A DNA stretch of 64,000 nucleotides from Streptomyces formicae (GTDB lineage: Bacteria > Actinomycetota > Actinomycetes > Streptomycetales > Streptomycetaceae). The position numbers and the translations under genes were made by a program. Each line of letters begins with the position of its first letter. Position 1 is the stretch's first letter. This document shows, one piece after another, positions 1-9,168 of the stretch. Under the pieces are notes generated by a model. That model searched no databases and was not told the DNA's origin. It saw only the letters and a list, made by a program, of their open reading frames with translations. The stretch covers positions 3,100,001 to 3,164,000 of the forward strand of contig NZ_CP071872.1 of NCBI RefSeq assembly GCF_022647665.1, given 5' to 3'.

Positions 1-54
1 TTCGGGTACGGCATCCTCGACCTGGGGCACGCCGGAGCGGCAGGGGCCCGATGA
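1..54 (+). CDS. C-terminal end of an upstream gene (partial)
   Basis: The first 17 codons read in frame from base 1 to a TGA at 52-54, and the last bases overlap the ATG of the next gene (ATGA at 51-54). That overlap implies translational coupling with the formylglycine-generating enzyme. A sulfatase would be the natural partner, because the next enzyme matures sulfatases, but 17 residues are too few to identify the family. Confidence 0.5.
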   Translation, partial: FGYGILDLGHAGAAGAR

Positions 55-1040
55 GCACACCCGAGCCCGGCCACCCGCCCTGCTGCGCCCCGGAGCGGAA
101 CGCTCCGGCGTCCCCCGCGGCCGCGTCCCCCGCGCCCGCGCTCGCCGCGCCCGCCGCGCGGGCCCGGCGCGCCGACGCCGCCGTGGAACCGCACGGCGGC
201 TGGCGCGCGTTGCCGGGCGGCACCTTCCCGATGGGCAGCGACGACTCCCCGTATCCGGCGGACCGCGAGGGTCCGGTCCGTGAGGTGACCGTCGACGCCT
301 TCGCGATCGGCGCAACGGCCGTCACCAACGAGGAGTTCGCCGCCTTCGCCGAGGCCACCGGCCACCGCACGGACGCCGAGCGCTTCGGCTGGTCCTTCGT
401 CTTCGGAGGCTTACTCCCCGACGACTTCCCACCCACCCGCGCCGCTGCCGCCACCCCCTGGTGGCGCCAGGTCCACGCCGCCGACTGGCGCCACCCGGAA
501 GGCCCCGGCTCCGGTGTGCAGGACCGCGGGGACCACCCGGTGGTCCACGTCTCGTACGACGACGCCCTCGCCTACTGCCAGTGGGCGGGGGCACGGCTGC
601 CGGCCGAGGCCGAGTGGGAGTACGCCGCGCGCGGCGGCCTGGAGGGCAGGCCGTACCCCTGGGGCGAGGAACGCGACCCCGGCGGCGAGTACCGCATGAA
701 CATCTTCCGCGGCACCTTCCCCAGCCGTAACACCGCAGCCGACGGCTACCGCGGCACCTGCCCCGTGGACGCCTTCCCGCCGAACGCGTACGGCCTCTTC
801 AACACCGTGGGAAACGTCTGGGAATGGTGCGCGGACCTCTTCGCCCCCGGCGCGAGAGTGCTCAAGGGCGGCTCGCACATGTGCCACGAGTCGTACTGCC
901 TCCGCTACCGCACCTCGGCCCGCATGGGCAACACACCCGACAGCTCCAGCGGCAACACGGGGTTCAGGGTGGTGCGGGGGCCTGCCCCGGCCGACCGCGG
1001 GGCGGACACCGACGGCGCCTGTCGGGAAGCGACTGGGTGA
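51..1040 (+). CDS. Formylglycine-generating enzyme (SUMF1/FGE family)
   Basis: This copper-dependent oxidase converts the active-site cysteine of type I sulfatases into C-alpha-formylglycine. The 329-residue protein has the whole FGE-sulfatase fold: GGTFPMGSDD near residue 56, the HPVVHVSYDDALAYCQWAG block, RLPAEAEWEYAARGG, GNVWEWCADLF, and the C-terminal KGGSHMCHESYCLRYR. The two cysteines of that last block (Cys278 and Cys283 by my count) match the catalytic pair of characterised FGEs, which separates it from SUMF1-like relatives that lack them. An Ala/Pro-rich stretch of about 45 residues precedes the domain. The ATG overlaps the stop of the upstream gene, so the two are probably one operon. 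Confidence 0.93.
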   Translation: MSTPEPGHPPCCAPERNAPASPAAASPAPALAAPAARARRADAAVEPHGGWRALPGGTFPMGSDDSPYPADREGPVREVTVDAFAIGATAVTNEEFAAFAEATGHRTDAERFGWSFVFGGLLPDDFPPTRAAAATPWWRQVHAADWRHPEGPGSGVQDRGDHPVVHVSYDDALAYCQWAGARLPAEAEWEYAARGGLEGRPYPWGEERDPGGEYRMNIFRGTFPSRNTAADGYRGTCPVDAFPPNAYGLFNTVGNVWEWCADLFAPGARVLKGGSHMCHESYCLRYRTSARMGNTPDSSSGNTGFRVVRGPAPADRGADTDGACREATG

Positions 1041-1149
1041 TGCCCTGACCGTCGCAGTGCTCCAGCAGGGGCACGGTGACGGTCAGGGTGGTGTCCAGGG
1101 CGCGGCCGGTCGCTCCGACGGGAACGGCTGGTCGCCCGCGGCCGACGCG

Positions 1150-2088
1150 CTACCGGTAGCGGATGTGCAGATGGTTGTCGTGGTTCGGGTAGCTCGTGGT
1201 CAGTCCCTCCGAGATCAGCTGCGGATCGTTGAAGAAGATCAGCTCGACATGGCCGGGGGCCTTCGCCCGGATCTCCTGCACGAGCAGGCGGGTGGCCGCG
1301 CGGTCGTATGCCGACGACTGCCAGGTGATGCGCCCGGCGGTGCACTGCGCCGAGTCGGTGCGGATCGGCCACACGTCGATGTCCGTCCCGACTTCGTGGC
1401 TGGCGTGGCCGAGTATGTCCCCGCCGTGTTCGAAGCCCGCGTCGCCGACCGGCAGTCTGCCGTTCCCGGTGGAGGCGAAGCCGGCGGCGGCGGCCGCCAG
1501 CTGGCCGACGGCGCCCGCTGTCGCCCAGTGGGCGTCGGCGTTGCCGTCGGGGCTCTGTGCGCACATCGTGCCGGCGCCGAAACCGATGTTCTCGTAGTGC
1601 CACAGCAGGTTCTTCCACGTGGTCGTTCCGACGACGCCGTCCACGCCGACACCCGCATGGGACTGGAAGGTGCTCACGGCGGCATGGGTGGCGGACCCGA
1701 AGGCGCCGTCGACCCCGAGGCCGGCGCCCCGCTTGGCGTTGAGCAGTGACTGGAGGGCCTGCACCGCGGGCCCGTTGTCGCCCTGCCGTACGGTGATGGC
1801 GAGCGCTTCCCAGGTGGCGGGCCCGACGATGCCGTCCGCGGTCAGGCCCTTGGACTGCTGGAAGCCCACCACGGCGCTGCGCGTGCCGGAGCCGAAGACG
1901 CCGTCCGCGGTCACCGGGCGGCCGTGCGCGGTCAGCAGGTGCTGCAGCGCGACGACGTCGGTGCCCCGGCTGCCGTTGCTCGTCAGAGGGAACGCGGCCT
2001 GGGGGAACGCCTGCGCGGGGACGCCCAGTCCGAGGAGCAGACCCGCCACCGCGGCGAACAGCGTGATGATGCGCCCGAGTTGTCTCAT
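1150..2088 (-). CDS. Secreted peptidoglycan-binding murein endopeptidase (MepA/LAS-type)
   Basis: A probable wall hydrolase. A signal peptide (about residues 1-27, ending VPAQAF) is followed by two PG_binding_1 repeats, each with a GVFGSGT- or GAFGSAT-type core and a GIVGPATW/GVVGTTTW end. The C-terminal half carries SHEVGTDIDVWPI and the terminal HDNHLHIRY. These are the zinc-ligand motifs of LAS metallopeptidases such as MepA, which cut D-Ala-mDAP cross-links independently of penicillin. It starts 10 bp after the stop of the preceding gene on this strand, and its GGAAGG ribosome site sits in that gap, so the two secreted wall proteins are probably co-transcribed. Confidence 0.85.
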   Translation of the reverse strand: MRQLGRIITLFAAVAGLLLGLGVPAQAFPQAAFPLTSNGSRGTDVVALQHLLTAHGRPVTADGVFGSGTRSAVVGFQQSKGLTADGIVGPATWEALAITVRQGDNGPAVQALQSLLNAKRGAGLGVDGAFGSATHAAVSTFQSHAGVGVDGVVGTTTWKNLLWHYENIGFGAGTMCAQSPDGNADAHWATAGAVGQLAAAAAGFASTGNGRLPVGDAGFEHGGDILGHASHEVGTDIDVWPIRTDSAQCTAGRITWQSSAYDRAATRLLVQEIRAKAPGHVELIFFNDPQLISEGLTTSYPNHDNHLHIRYR

Positions 2089-2098
2089 GAGTCCTTCC

Positions 2099-3849
2099 TC
2101 ACCGTCCTGCCTGGAGGGCGCCCCAGGTGGCGGGGCCGACGATGCCGTCGGCGCCCAGCCCGCGCGAGGACTGGTAGTCGCTCACGGCCTGAGCGGTGCC
2201 CGAGCCGAAGACGCCGTCGATGGCCACCGTCCGGCCCAGCGCGGCGGTCAGGGCACGCTGCAGCCGCGTGACGGCCTCTCCCGTCGAGCCGTTCTGGACG
2301 GTGGGGGTGGATCCGCGGGACAGCAGGGCGGTCCAGGTCTTCGGACCGACCACGCCGTCCGCCGTGAGTCCCTTGCCGGTCTGGAAGTTCCTGGCGGCGG
2401 TGGTCGTGGAGGGGCCGAAGACCCCGTCCGGGGTGCCCGGGTCGTGACCGGCGGCCTTCAGCAGGCACTGGGCGGCCTTGACGTGGTCGCCGGTCGCGCC
2501 GCTCTGGACGGTGGCGTACGCGGTGAAGTCGAGGTTCGCCCCGGTGCAGGTGGGCGTGGGCGGGGTGCCGGTGCCCACGTCGAGGTAGTCGCGGTCGATG
2601 TTGATCGAGTAGCCGCCGTAGGACTGGTGACCTCGCCCGCGTACTGGTGGATCCGCTGGTGGCCGGACCAGTGGCTTGCCGGCACGTACGTACCGGTGTC
2701 GGTGTCGGCGGCGCCGTTCCACCAGGCGTAGAAGAGGTGGTCGACCCGTGTGTAGGCGCTGTTGTCGTACTCGCCGGCGGCGTCCCTGATGCCGGAGGCG
2801 GCGCTGGAGTAGAAGCCCGACAGATAGCCGCTGCTGTGCAGCCGCTCGGTCCAGCCGGACAGGTAGGACAGCACGGCCGCCTTGCAGGAGGCCGTGGAGG
2901 TGTAGGCCTCGATGTCGCTGTAGAGGGCGCTGCCCGCCGGGATGCCGAGGTTCGACGCGGCGGTGATGGCGCCGGCCGCCGCCGTGACGCCCTGGGACCT
3001 GGCGGTGGCCGGGTCGGCGGACATCTTCAGCGAGTAGCTGGTGCACGGCGCCTGGCGGCCGACGTCGATGGGGATCAGCCGCCATCCGTTGCCGGTCTGG
3101 TCGGTCACCCAGCTCGCGGTCAGATTCGGCTGGGCGCAGCCGCGGAAGGAGCCGCTGATGTAGACGCCGACCGCGCTGTACGGCGAGCCGGCCTGCCAGG
3201 CGTTCATGGCGGCCCCCGAGGGGGCGGTGCAGGCGTCGAAGCCCTTGCCCAGGTAGGTGCCCGGTTGCGGCCCGGCCGCGGCCAGAGGGGCGGCGTCGGA
3301 CCGCTGCCCCGCGCGAGGCAGCGTGGTGGGTTCGGCCTCGGCGGTGAGCTCGGCGGAGGCGAGAACACCGCGTACCAGGCTCTCGGTCCCCGGGGTGTGG
3401 GCCGCGGTGACGAGGACCCCGGCGTCCTCGACCGCGATCTGGATGGTGTCGTTGCTGGATGCGGCGGACGGGGTGGTGGCCTTGCCGCGCGGCGTCCGCG
3501 CGGTCGCCGCCGCCGTCGCGCGGCCGGCGGAGCGGGCGGTGATGGGCTCCACGACGATGCCCGCCGTCCGGCCGACGACTCGGGCGGGGCAGTCGTTCTG
3601 GTCGGCGGGCTCGCCCATGTAGACGGCGGGCCTGTCGAACCGGAGGCAGGCGCGCGGGTTCTCGGCCAGATCGACCACCTGCCAGTCGGTGGGCACTGCG
3701 ATGCGGTAGCCGTGGAACGTGACGGTACGTCGGCTCTCGGGCGGGGAGTCCGCCAGGGCGGGGCCGGGGACGGCGAACGCGCCGATACCGGCGAGCACCG
3801 CCAGTAAGGCCGTTCCGGCGCGGACGCGCCACAGGTTGCGGGACGACAT
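2099..3849 (-). CDS. Secreted DUF1906 (glycoside-hydrolase-like) protein with peptidoglycan-binding repeats; frameshifted
   Basis: The N-terminal frame gives a signal peptide, a region with TFHGYRIAVPTDWQVVD, and a DUF1906 domain (Rv2525c-like TIM barrel) beginning YLGKGFDACTAPS and containing YSDIEAY and YAWWNG. After IHQYAG, near base 2630, the family-typical GHQSYGGYSINIDRDYLD continues in another frame, so one base appears to be missing. That second frame then carries two PG_binding_1 repeats (GVFGPSTT, GVFGSGTA) and ends at 2099. The restored protein would be about 583 residues. The sequence on both sides is well preserved, so a sequencing error is as likely as a true lesion. The MepA-like gene follows in the same operon. 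Confidence 0.8.
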
Positions 3850-4271
3850 CAGGGCACTCCTACTCGATGCGGGGAGAGCGGGGGAGAGCGGGGGAGAGCG
3901 GCGCGGCAGGTGTGCGCCGTGCCGGGTCGAGCAGTGCGGTGCGCGCCGGACTCGCTGTTCACCGGACTCGCTGTTCAGTTGCCGCGACTCGGCGCGGACC
4001 AGGCGTGGTCGGGGCGGTCCACAGTGAAAGGCATGGTCATGACAAGCAGGGAAAGGACCGGTCCGTGCGTCGAAACATCGTGCCTCTGTCCCGACTGCGG
4101 ATTCCCGCTTGCTGATTCGCGATTCCTCACAGGGGACTCAGCCGAGTTTGGCGCCCCTGACCGCAGCGTGTCCACTCCAGGTCCATCTGCCACAGGACCA
4201 GACCTCCGGCACAACAACCCTGTGGACAGCGGTCGTTGAGCCATGTCCCTGCGACGCCGTCGGACAACTGG
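3850..4271. other. Intergenic region with short tandem repeats
   Basis: Upstream region of the DUF1906 gene. It holds three perfect 10-bp units of GGGGAGAGCG (3871-3900) and a perfect 16-bp direct repeat, CCGGACTCGCTGTTCA, at 3946-3961 and 3962-3977. A possible short reading frame from 4033 encodes a CLCPDCGFP motif but lacks convincing coding bias. I see no other gene here. Confidence 0.6.
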
Positions 4272-4320
4272 CGCTACGGGGGCCCCGCGCAGTCTCAGCC
4301 TGCACGGGGCCCCGGTAGCG
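4272..4320. terminator. Strong hairpin 3' of the MFS gene
   Basis: A 16-bp stem (4272-4287 pairing with 4305-4320, one mismatch) encloses a 17-nt loop that can itself pair through GCAG/CTGC. It lies just past the stop of the MFS gene on the minus strand and has no U-tract, as is common for streptomycete terminators. Confidence 0.7.
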
Positions 4321-4334
4321 CGGCCGGGAGTGCA

Positions 4335-5786
4335 TCAGCCGCGGATGCCGGCCGCGCCGGTCCGGGGCTCCGCGCGTGACACCTCGTCAGAGCCGCGGGC
4401 CACCAAGGACGTACGCTCGGCACGCCGGACCGGCACGAGGAGGGCGGCCAGCGCCGCGCCGAGGCAGAGCACGGCCAGCAGCCCGAAAGCGTGGGTGTAG
4501 CCGGAGACATGAGGGACGCCCGACGGCTGCACATGGCCGGTCACCAGTGCGGTGGTGACCGCGGCGCCGAGCGACCCGCCGATGGTCCGGATGTTCGCGT
4601 TCATACCGGTCGCGGCGCCGGTCTGCTCGGCCGGCACGCTGCGCACGATCAGATTGGCCATCGAGGCGAAGGCCAGGCCGATGCCGAGGCCGAAGATCCC
4701 GGCGGCGAGGGCCACCTGCCACTGCTCGTCGTGCCAGGCCGCCAGCAGGCCGCAGGCGACGGCGCCGAGCACGGCGCCGGTGGTGAGCAGGTTCCTGGCT
4801 CCCACCACGGGCTCCAGCCGACCGCTCAGCACACCCGAGCAGAACATCGCGATCAGCATCGGCAGCATCAGCAGTCCGGCCACGGTGACGCTCGCGCCGA
4901 ATCCGTACCCCGCGGAGCGAGGGGTCTGTACGAAGGCGGGGAGGAAGGACCAGACCGCGTACATGCCCGCGCCGAAGAGGAGCCCGGCGGTGTTCGTGGT
5001 CCACACCGCGGGCAGGCGCATGATCCGCAGGTCGATCAGCGGGTGGCCGGAGCGCGACTCGGCGGCCAGCCACGCGATGAAGAGCACCACGGCGACGGCG
5101 AGCAGGCCGACCACCCGCGTCGACCCCCAGCCCCAGCCGGTCGCCTGGCTGAGCGGGAGCAGCAGGGCGACCAGCCATCCGGACAGCAGCACGGCGCCGA
5201 GCCAGTTGATGCGTCCCTCGGCGCGGCCGGGCGACTCGGGGACGTAGCGCAGCGCGATGAGCGCGGTGACGGCGACGACGCCGACCGGGAGCCAGAACAG
5301 CCACCGGTAGTCGAGCGCCGACACGATGGGACCGGCCGCGACGATGCCGACGCCGCCTCCGGCGGCGATCACGGCCGAGAGGTTGCTGATCCTGGAGCCC
5401 ACATCGGCCGCGGCGAACTCGTCCCGGATGATCCCGAAGGACAGGGGGAACAGAGCGCCCCCGATGCCCTGGACGACCCGGGCGACGATCAGGACGCCGA
5501 TGGTCGGCGCGAGTGCGGCGAGCAGGCAGCCGAGCGTGAGGGCCACGAGCACGGCGACGAGGGTGCGCTTCTTGCCGATCAGGTCGCCGACCCGGCCGAG
5601 GATCGGTGTGAAGACCGAGGCGGACAGCAGGTAGGCGGTCATCACCCAGGTCGCGGTCGACTGGGACGTGTGCATGGCGTGCTGAACGGTGGGCAGGGCC
5701 GGCGCGACCAGCGACTGGAGCATGGAGAACACGCCCGCACCGGTCGCGAGGACCACGAAGGTGAGGCGGGTGGAGTTGCGGGGCAT
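4335..5786 (-). CDS. MFS multidrug exporter, DHA2 (14-TM) family
   Basis: A proton-driven drug exporter of 483 residues from the ATG at 5786, which has a GGAGAG ribosome site; upstream in-frame extension is non-coding in character. The N-terminal part shows the second-helix and loop signature GRVGDLIGKKRT, then GCLLAALAPT and the motif-C-like stretch IVARVVQGIGGALFPLSFGI. About 14 hydrophobic segments can be seen, and GAATGMNANIRTIGGSLGAA lies in the C-terminal half, as in DHA2/QacA-type exporters. It is divergent from a TetR regulator, with two palindromes between them, the usual arrangement of an inducible efflux pump. The substrate cannot be read from the sequence. Confidence 0.9.
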   Translation of the reverse strand: MPRNSTRLTFVVLATGAGVFSMLQSLVAPALPTVQHAMHTSQSTATWVMTAYLLSASVFTPILGRVGDLIGKKRTLVAVLVALTLGCLLAALAPTIGVLIVARVVQGIGGALFPLSFGIIRDEFAAADVGSRISNLSAVIAAGGGVGIVAAGPIVSALDYRWLFWLPVGVVAVTALIALRYVPESPGRAEGRINWLGAVLLSGWLVALLLPLSQATGWGWGSTRVVGLLAVAVVLFIAWLAAESRSGHPLIDLRIMRLPAVWTTNTAGLLFGAGMYAVWSFLPAFVQTPRSAGYGFGASVTVAGLLMLPMLIAMFCSGVLSGRLEPVVGARNLLTTGAVLGAVACGLLAAWHDEQWQVALAAGIFGLGIGLAFASMANLIVRSVPAEQTGAATGMNANIRTIGGSLGAAVTTALVTGHVQPSGVPHVSGYTHAFGLLAVLCLGAALAALLVPVRRAERTSLVARGSDEVSRAEPRTGAAGIRG

Positions 5787-6065
5787 GGAAGGTCTCTCCG
5801 AACAGGACACGGCCGGTGACCCGGCCGCGGTCGTACGGGCTGGGCAGCCCGGTCGGGCTGCGGTGCGGCTGGCTGCGGTACGGCGTCGAGGACGGCGACG
5901 GCCGACGGCCGTGTGGACGCCGTCGCGGAGGAGTCGGCAGAGGAGTCGAGGGACGGGCCGGTACGGAGGACGGCGCACGGCGGGGTGTGTGATCAGGCAA
6001 GGGCGCACGCCCCAGCCGTGCATGCGGATGCACGCGCCGCCCGGGACCGCACCCCCGACTGGTAA

Positions 6066-6106
6066 AGTGGAGGTATGCCTCCACTGTAGCGGAGGTTGTC
6101 CTCCGC
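6066..6106. promoter_or_regulatory. Twin palindromic operator between the MFS and TetR genes
   Basis: Two perfect inverted repeats share the core GGAGG-N4-CCTCC. Site 1 is AGTGGAGG-TATG-CCTCCACT (6066-6085). Site 2 is GCGGAGG-TTGT-CCTCCGC (6089-6106). Their centres are 22 bp apart, about two helical turns, so two dimers could bind the same face. They lie 31 bp before the TetR start and are the likely binding sites of that regulator. Confidence 0.8.
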
Positions 6107-6136
6107 TTCAATCCGACTGCCGCCAGGGAGGCAGCC

Positions 6137-6715
6137 ATGGCAGCTCAGCCGTTCCCCATCAGCGAGATCGTCGCCTCCCGGCGCCCGCACCGCAGGGACG
6201 CCGCACGCAACTACGACGCCCTCCTGGCCGCCGCGCGCGAAGCCTTCGCGGAGAAGGGCGCGGACGTGTCTCTGGAGGACATCGCCCGTCGCGCGGGCGT
6301 CGGCATCGGCACGCTGTACCGGAACTTCCCCACCCGCCGGAACCTCTTCGAGAGCGTCTACGCGGACGAGGTGAACGCCCTGTGCCAGGTGGCGCTGGAC
6401 GTCGCCGAGCTGGAGCCGTGGGAGGCGCTGACCTCATGGCTGCGCCGGTTCGTGGACTACACCGTGACCAAGCGGGCCATCCGCGAGGCGCTGAGCAACG
6501 AGTCGGACATCTTCCTGACCTGCCGGGAGTCGATGTTCCAGGCCGGCGGCCCGCTGCTGGAGCGGGCCCAGGAAGCCGGCGAGGCACGCGCGGACATGAG
6601 CTTCGACGACCTGCTGCGGATGGTCGCCGGGATCACCGCGACCACCTTCCTCGACGACGCCCAGCGCGACCGGGTCCTGGCGGTCGCCCTGGACGGGGTA
6701 CGCGCGGGCCGCTGA
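6137..6715 (+). CDS. TetR-family transcriptional regulator
   Basis: A 192-residue regulator. The N-terminal TetR helix-turn-helix spans about residues 20-66 and includes AAREAFAEKGADVSLEDIA and GVGIGTLYRNFPTRRNLFE. The C-terminal ligand-binding region is helical and resembles those of efflux-pump repressors in the SCO/AcrR group. The ATG has a GGGAGG ribosome site. It is divergent from the DHA2 exporter and most likely represses both genes through the twin palindrome at 6066-6106. The inducer is unknown. Confidence 0.9.
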   Translation: MAAQPFPISEIVASRRPHRRDAARNYDALLAAAREAFAEKGADVSLEDIARRAGVGIGTLYRNFPTRRNLFESVYADEVNALCQVALDVAELEPWEALTSWLRRFVDYTVTKRAIREALSNESDIFLTCRESMFQAGGPLLERAQEAGEARADMSFDDLLRMVAGITATTFLDDAQRDRVLAVALDGVRAGR

Positions 6716-6744
6716 CGTCAGCCGGTGCCGCTGGGGCCCTTGTC

Positions 6745-6798
6745 CTCACACGGCTCCGAGTTCTCACACCGCTCCGAGTTCTCACACCGCTCCGAGTT
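6745..6798. repeat. Three tandem 18-bp units
   Basis: CTCACACCGCTCCGAGTT is repeated three times (the first unit has one change), followed by a partial fourth. It lies between the convergent TetR and N-formylglutamate amidohydrolase genes and runs up to the stop codon of the latter. It is probably slippage-derived. Confidence 0.85.
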
Positions 6799-6799
6799 C

Positions 6800-7591
6800 T
6801 CACGCGGCGCCGACCAACTCGGCCAGCGCCCGGGCGAGCGCCGTCAGGCCCGGGCCCGCCGCGCCGCCCGGCTCCTCCATGTACACGTCGCGACGGATCT
6901 CGATCATCAGCGCGCTGACCCGCGGGTCCTTGCCGTAGAACTCCAGCGGCACGTACGTCCCCGCGAAAGGACTGTCCAGCCCCGTGCCACCGAAGCCGCG
7001 GAAGACCTCCTGCGCACGGGCGAGCAGGCCGGGCGGCGTGTGGAAGGGGTCGGTGCCGAGACAGACGGGCGGCCGTGGCCCCTCGCCGTGGAGCTCGTAC
7101 GGGAGGGGCCGCGTCGGGTACGAGTGCACGTCGACGACGACCGCGCGTCCGGCCGCATACAGGCGGTCGGCGACCGCGGCCCTCATCGCCTCCGCGTACG
7201 GGTGGAAGTACCGCCCGAGCAGCGGCCGGGGGTCCGTGTCCACGGGCCGGAGCTGCTCGCGGTGCGTGGTCCGGGTGTAGACCGCGCCCATGCCGACCGC
7301 TTCCATCTCCTCACGTCCGTCGGGGAAGCGCTCGGGGTCGACCACCAGGCGGGAGAGCGTGTTGACGAACCGCCAGGGTGCGACCGGCGCGGCCTCGGCT
7401 GCGGCAGCGGCGAGCTCCGTCGTGTGGGCGTCGGTGATGTGGTCGAGCTCGCGCTCCAGCGCGGTGTCGTCCAGGAGGATGCCGCGGCGGACGTCCGCCG
7501 GTACGACCCGCGACGAGTGCGGCACATGGAGGATCACCGGCGAGTCGGAGGCGCCGGGCAGGAGCTGGAAGGAAGTGGACTCGTCGCCCAT
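6800..7591 (-). CDS. N-formylglutamate amidohydrolase
   Basis: This enzyme hydrolyses N-formylglutamate to glutamate and formate at the end of one histidine-degradation route. The 263-residue protein (ATG at 7591 with AAGGGA upstream) has HVPHSSRVVP near the N-terminus, FVNTLSRLVVDPERFPD, GMGAVYTRTTH, a VVVDVHSYP metal-site segment, VCLGTDPFHTPP and a terminal ALMIEIRRDVYM block, all typical of the family. No other hut gene is adjacent, so its role in histidine use is inferred; some members act on other formylated amino acids. Confidence 0.88.
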   Translation of the reverse strand: MGDESTSFQLLPGASDSPVILHVPHSSRVVPADVRRGILLDDTALERELDHITDAHTTELAAAAAEAAPVAPWRFVNTLSRLVVDPERFPDGREEMEAVGMGAVYTRTTHREQLRPVDTDPRPLLGRYFHPYAEAMRAAVADRLYAAGRAVVVDVHSYPTRPLPYELHGEGPRPPVCLGTDPFHTPPGLLARAQEVFRGFGGTGLDSPFAGTYVPLEFYGKDPRVSALMIEIRRDVYMEEPGGAAGPGLTALARALAELVGAA

Positions 7592-7652
7592 CGGGGTCCC
7601 TTGCTGGTCGGGTCGTACGTGGAGAGGCAAGCGTGCCTCACCGGCAGTTGAG

Positions 7653-7680
7653 TCGTCGCCTCGTCGCCTCGTCGCCTCGT
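7653..7680. repeat. Short tandem TCGTCGCC repeat
   Basis: Three copies of the 8-bp unit TCGTCGCC and a partial fourth lie upstream of the amidohydrolase gene, in a gap otherwise without genes (7592-7861). It is low-complexity sequence with no visible function. Confidence 0.6.
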
Positions 7681-7861
7681 CGAGCCGTCGAGCCGTCGCG
7701 GCTCAGGCCGTCCCGCCGGCCTTGGTCTCGCAAAGTCCGTACGGCAAGCCGCGCGTGCCGGAGAGGGTGATGCCCGTGCGGACCTTCTCCGGGGCACGAG
7801 CGACACAGCTGCGGCGCGTTGCGCCGAGCCCGCCGTGCAAATCGGACATTCTGGTACGGCT

Positions 7862-8557
7862 ATGCCGATGCTCCTCCTGGCCGTCGGAGTGCTCGCGGCC
7901 GTGAACGTCCTCGTCAACCGGCTCGGGCCGCAGCTGTACGTACCCGTGTGCGTCGCCGCGGCGGCAGCGCTCCTGCTGATCGCCCGGCGGTCCGGGATCA
8001 CCTGGGACGAGCTCGGGCTCGGCCGTGCGTCCGTCCCGCGCGGACTGCGCTGGGGGCTCGTCCTGACAGGTGCCGTGCTCCTCGTCTACCTCACCGCGCT
8101 GGCCGTGCCGTTCACCCGCGAGGCGTTCCACGACGAGCGTGCCGCGGAGCTGTCGGCCGGGGAGCTGGTGTACCGCGCGCTGGTGCGCGTCCCCTTCGGG
8201 ACCGTGCTGCTGGAGGAGGTCGCGTTCCGGGGGGTGCTGTGGGCCATGATGCGGCGGCGCTGGGGCACCGGCTGGGCCACCACCGCCTCCTCGGCGCTGT
8301 TCGGGCTCTGGCACATCCAGCCGTCCCGCGGACTGACCGGCTCGAACGCGGCGGCCGAGGCGGTCTTCGGCACCGGCCGCACCGGCGTCGCCCTCTCGGT
8401 GGCCGCGGCGGTGGTCGGCACCGGGCTCGCCGGTGCCGTCTTCTGCGAACTGCGCCGCCGCTCCGGGAGCCTGATCCCGCCGGTGGCGCTGCACTGCGCG
8501 CTCAACAGCGCGGGGTACGCGCTCGCGTGGGCGGCCTCCCGCTGGTGGGTACGTTGA
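7862..8557 (+). CDS. CPBP-family intramembrane metalloprotease
   Basis: A CAAX-protease/bacteriocin-processing (ABI) type membrane protein of about 231 residues, with six or more hydrophobic helices. The three catalytic signatures are visible: EEVAFRG (EExxxR), FGLWH (FxxxH), and HCALN (HxxxN) near the C-terminus. Relatives include eukaryotic Rce1 and bacterial proteins linked to bacteriocin immunity or maturation; the target here is unknown. The ATG at 7862 is preferred over an upstream in-frame start at 7835 because the hydrophobic N-terminus begins there. No partner gene is adjacent. Confidence 0.88.
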   Translation: MPMLLLAVGVLAAVNVLVNRLGPQLYVPVCVAAAAALLLIARRSGITWDELGLGRASVPRGLRWGLVLTGAVLLVYLTALAVPFTREAFHDERAAELSAGELVYRALVRVPFGTVLLEEVAFRGVLWAMMRRRWGTGWATTASSALFGLWHIQPSRGLTGSNAAAEAVFGTGRTGVALSVAAAVVGTGLAGAVFCELRRRSGSLIPPVALHCALNSAGYALAWAASRWWVR

Positions 8558-8688
8558 TCCGGACGTCACGGCACAACGCGTCCGGCCGACCGGGGAGTTG
8601 CGGGAGTGTCGGGCAGCGTGTGTCCTGAGAACGTGGATGAGTACGCGTACCGATGCGGTCGTCGAGCCGCCGTCGCTGTGTTTCGGCC

Positions 8689-9039
8689 ATGACGCAGAGC
8701 CGACCGCCCACCGGCCGTGACCGGCGCGGCGCGTCGATCGCGCTCCGCGTCCTGGGCGGGCTGGCGGCCACGCTGCTGGCCCTTGCGGTGGCCTTCCACG
8801 GCTTCGTCATGGGCCTGGAAGGCACTCACTGCGAGACCGTCCTGGTGTTCGTCGCGCGATGCGACTCCTTCACGCGCTGGACGGTCCGGATCTTGACGGT
8901 GGGGGTGGTTCCCGTCGGCTGGGTCATGGCCGTGGGCGGGCTCTTCCTGCCGTCCCGGCGCGCCCGACGCTACTGGTGGTCCGGAACGCTGCTCATGCTC
9001 ACCGGATGGCTGGCCGCTGCCCTGATCGCCTACCGCTGA
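8689..9039 (+). CDS. Small membrane protein of unknown function
   Basis: About 116 residues with three predicted membrane segments: the ALRVLGGLAATLLALAVAF region, the RILTVGVVPVGWVMAVGG region, and a last one ending AALIAYR. A short extracytoplasmic loop has two cysteines (HCE and RCD). I do not recognise the family. The start is uncertain: there is no clear ribosome site at 8689, and an in-frame ATG lies at 8653. Confidence 0.6.
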   Translation: MTQSRPPTGRDRRGASIALRVLGGLAATLLALAVAFHGFVMGLEGTHCETVLVFVARCDSFTRWTVRILTVGVVPVGWVMAVGGLFLPSRRARRYWWSGTLLMLTGWLAAALIAYR

Positions 9040-9082
9040 GGAACTCCGGCGCCGGGAAGGCTCGTTACCAACAAGGGGAACG

Positions 9083-9097
9083 TTCAACCGAGTTGAA
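9083..9097. promoter_or_regulatory. Inverted repeat TTCAAC-CGA-GTTGAA
   Basis: A perfect 6-3-6 palindrome lies 72 bp before the SMP-30-like gene. The size and symmetry suit a MarR- or other winged-helix-type operator. The cognate regulator is unknown. Confidence 0.45.
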
Positions 9098-9168
9098 TGC
9101 CTGGTGCCCCGAGTTCACCGCGTTGCTGAGTTCACAGAGTCCTGCTCCCACCCCCGGAGGACCGAACC

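Noticed and set aside
4033..4239. Small gene with CLCPDCG
   Set aside because: Weak coding bias, weak ribosome site and no known relative; left as a possibility only.
6745..6798. CRISPR-like array
   Set aside because: The units are directly tandem with no spacers, and there are no cas genes.
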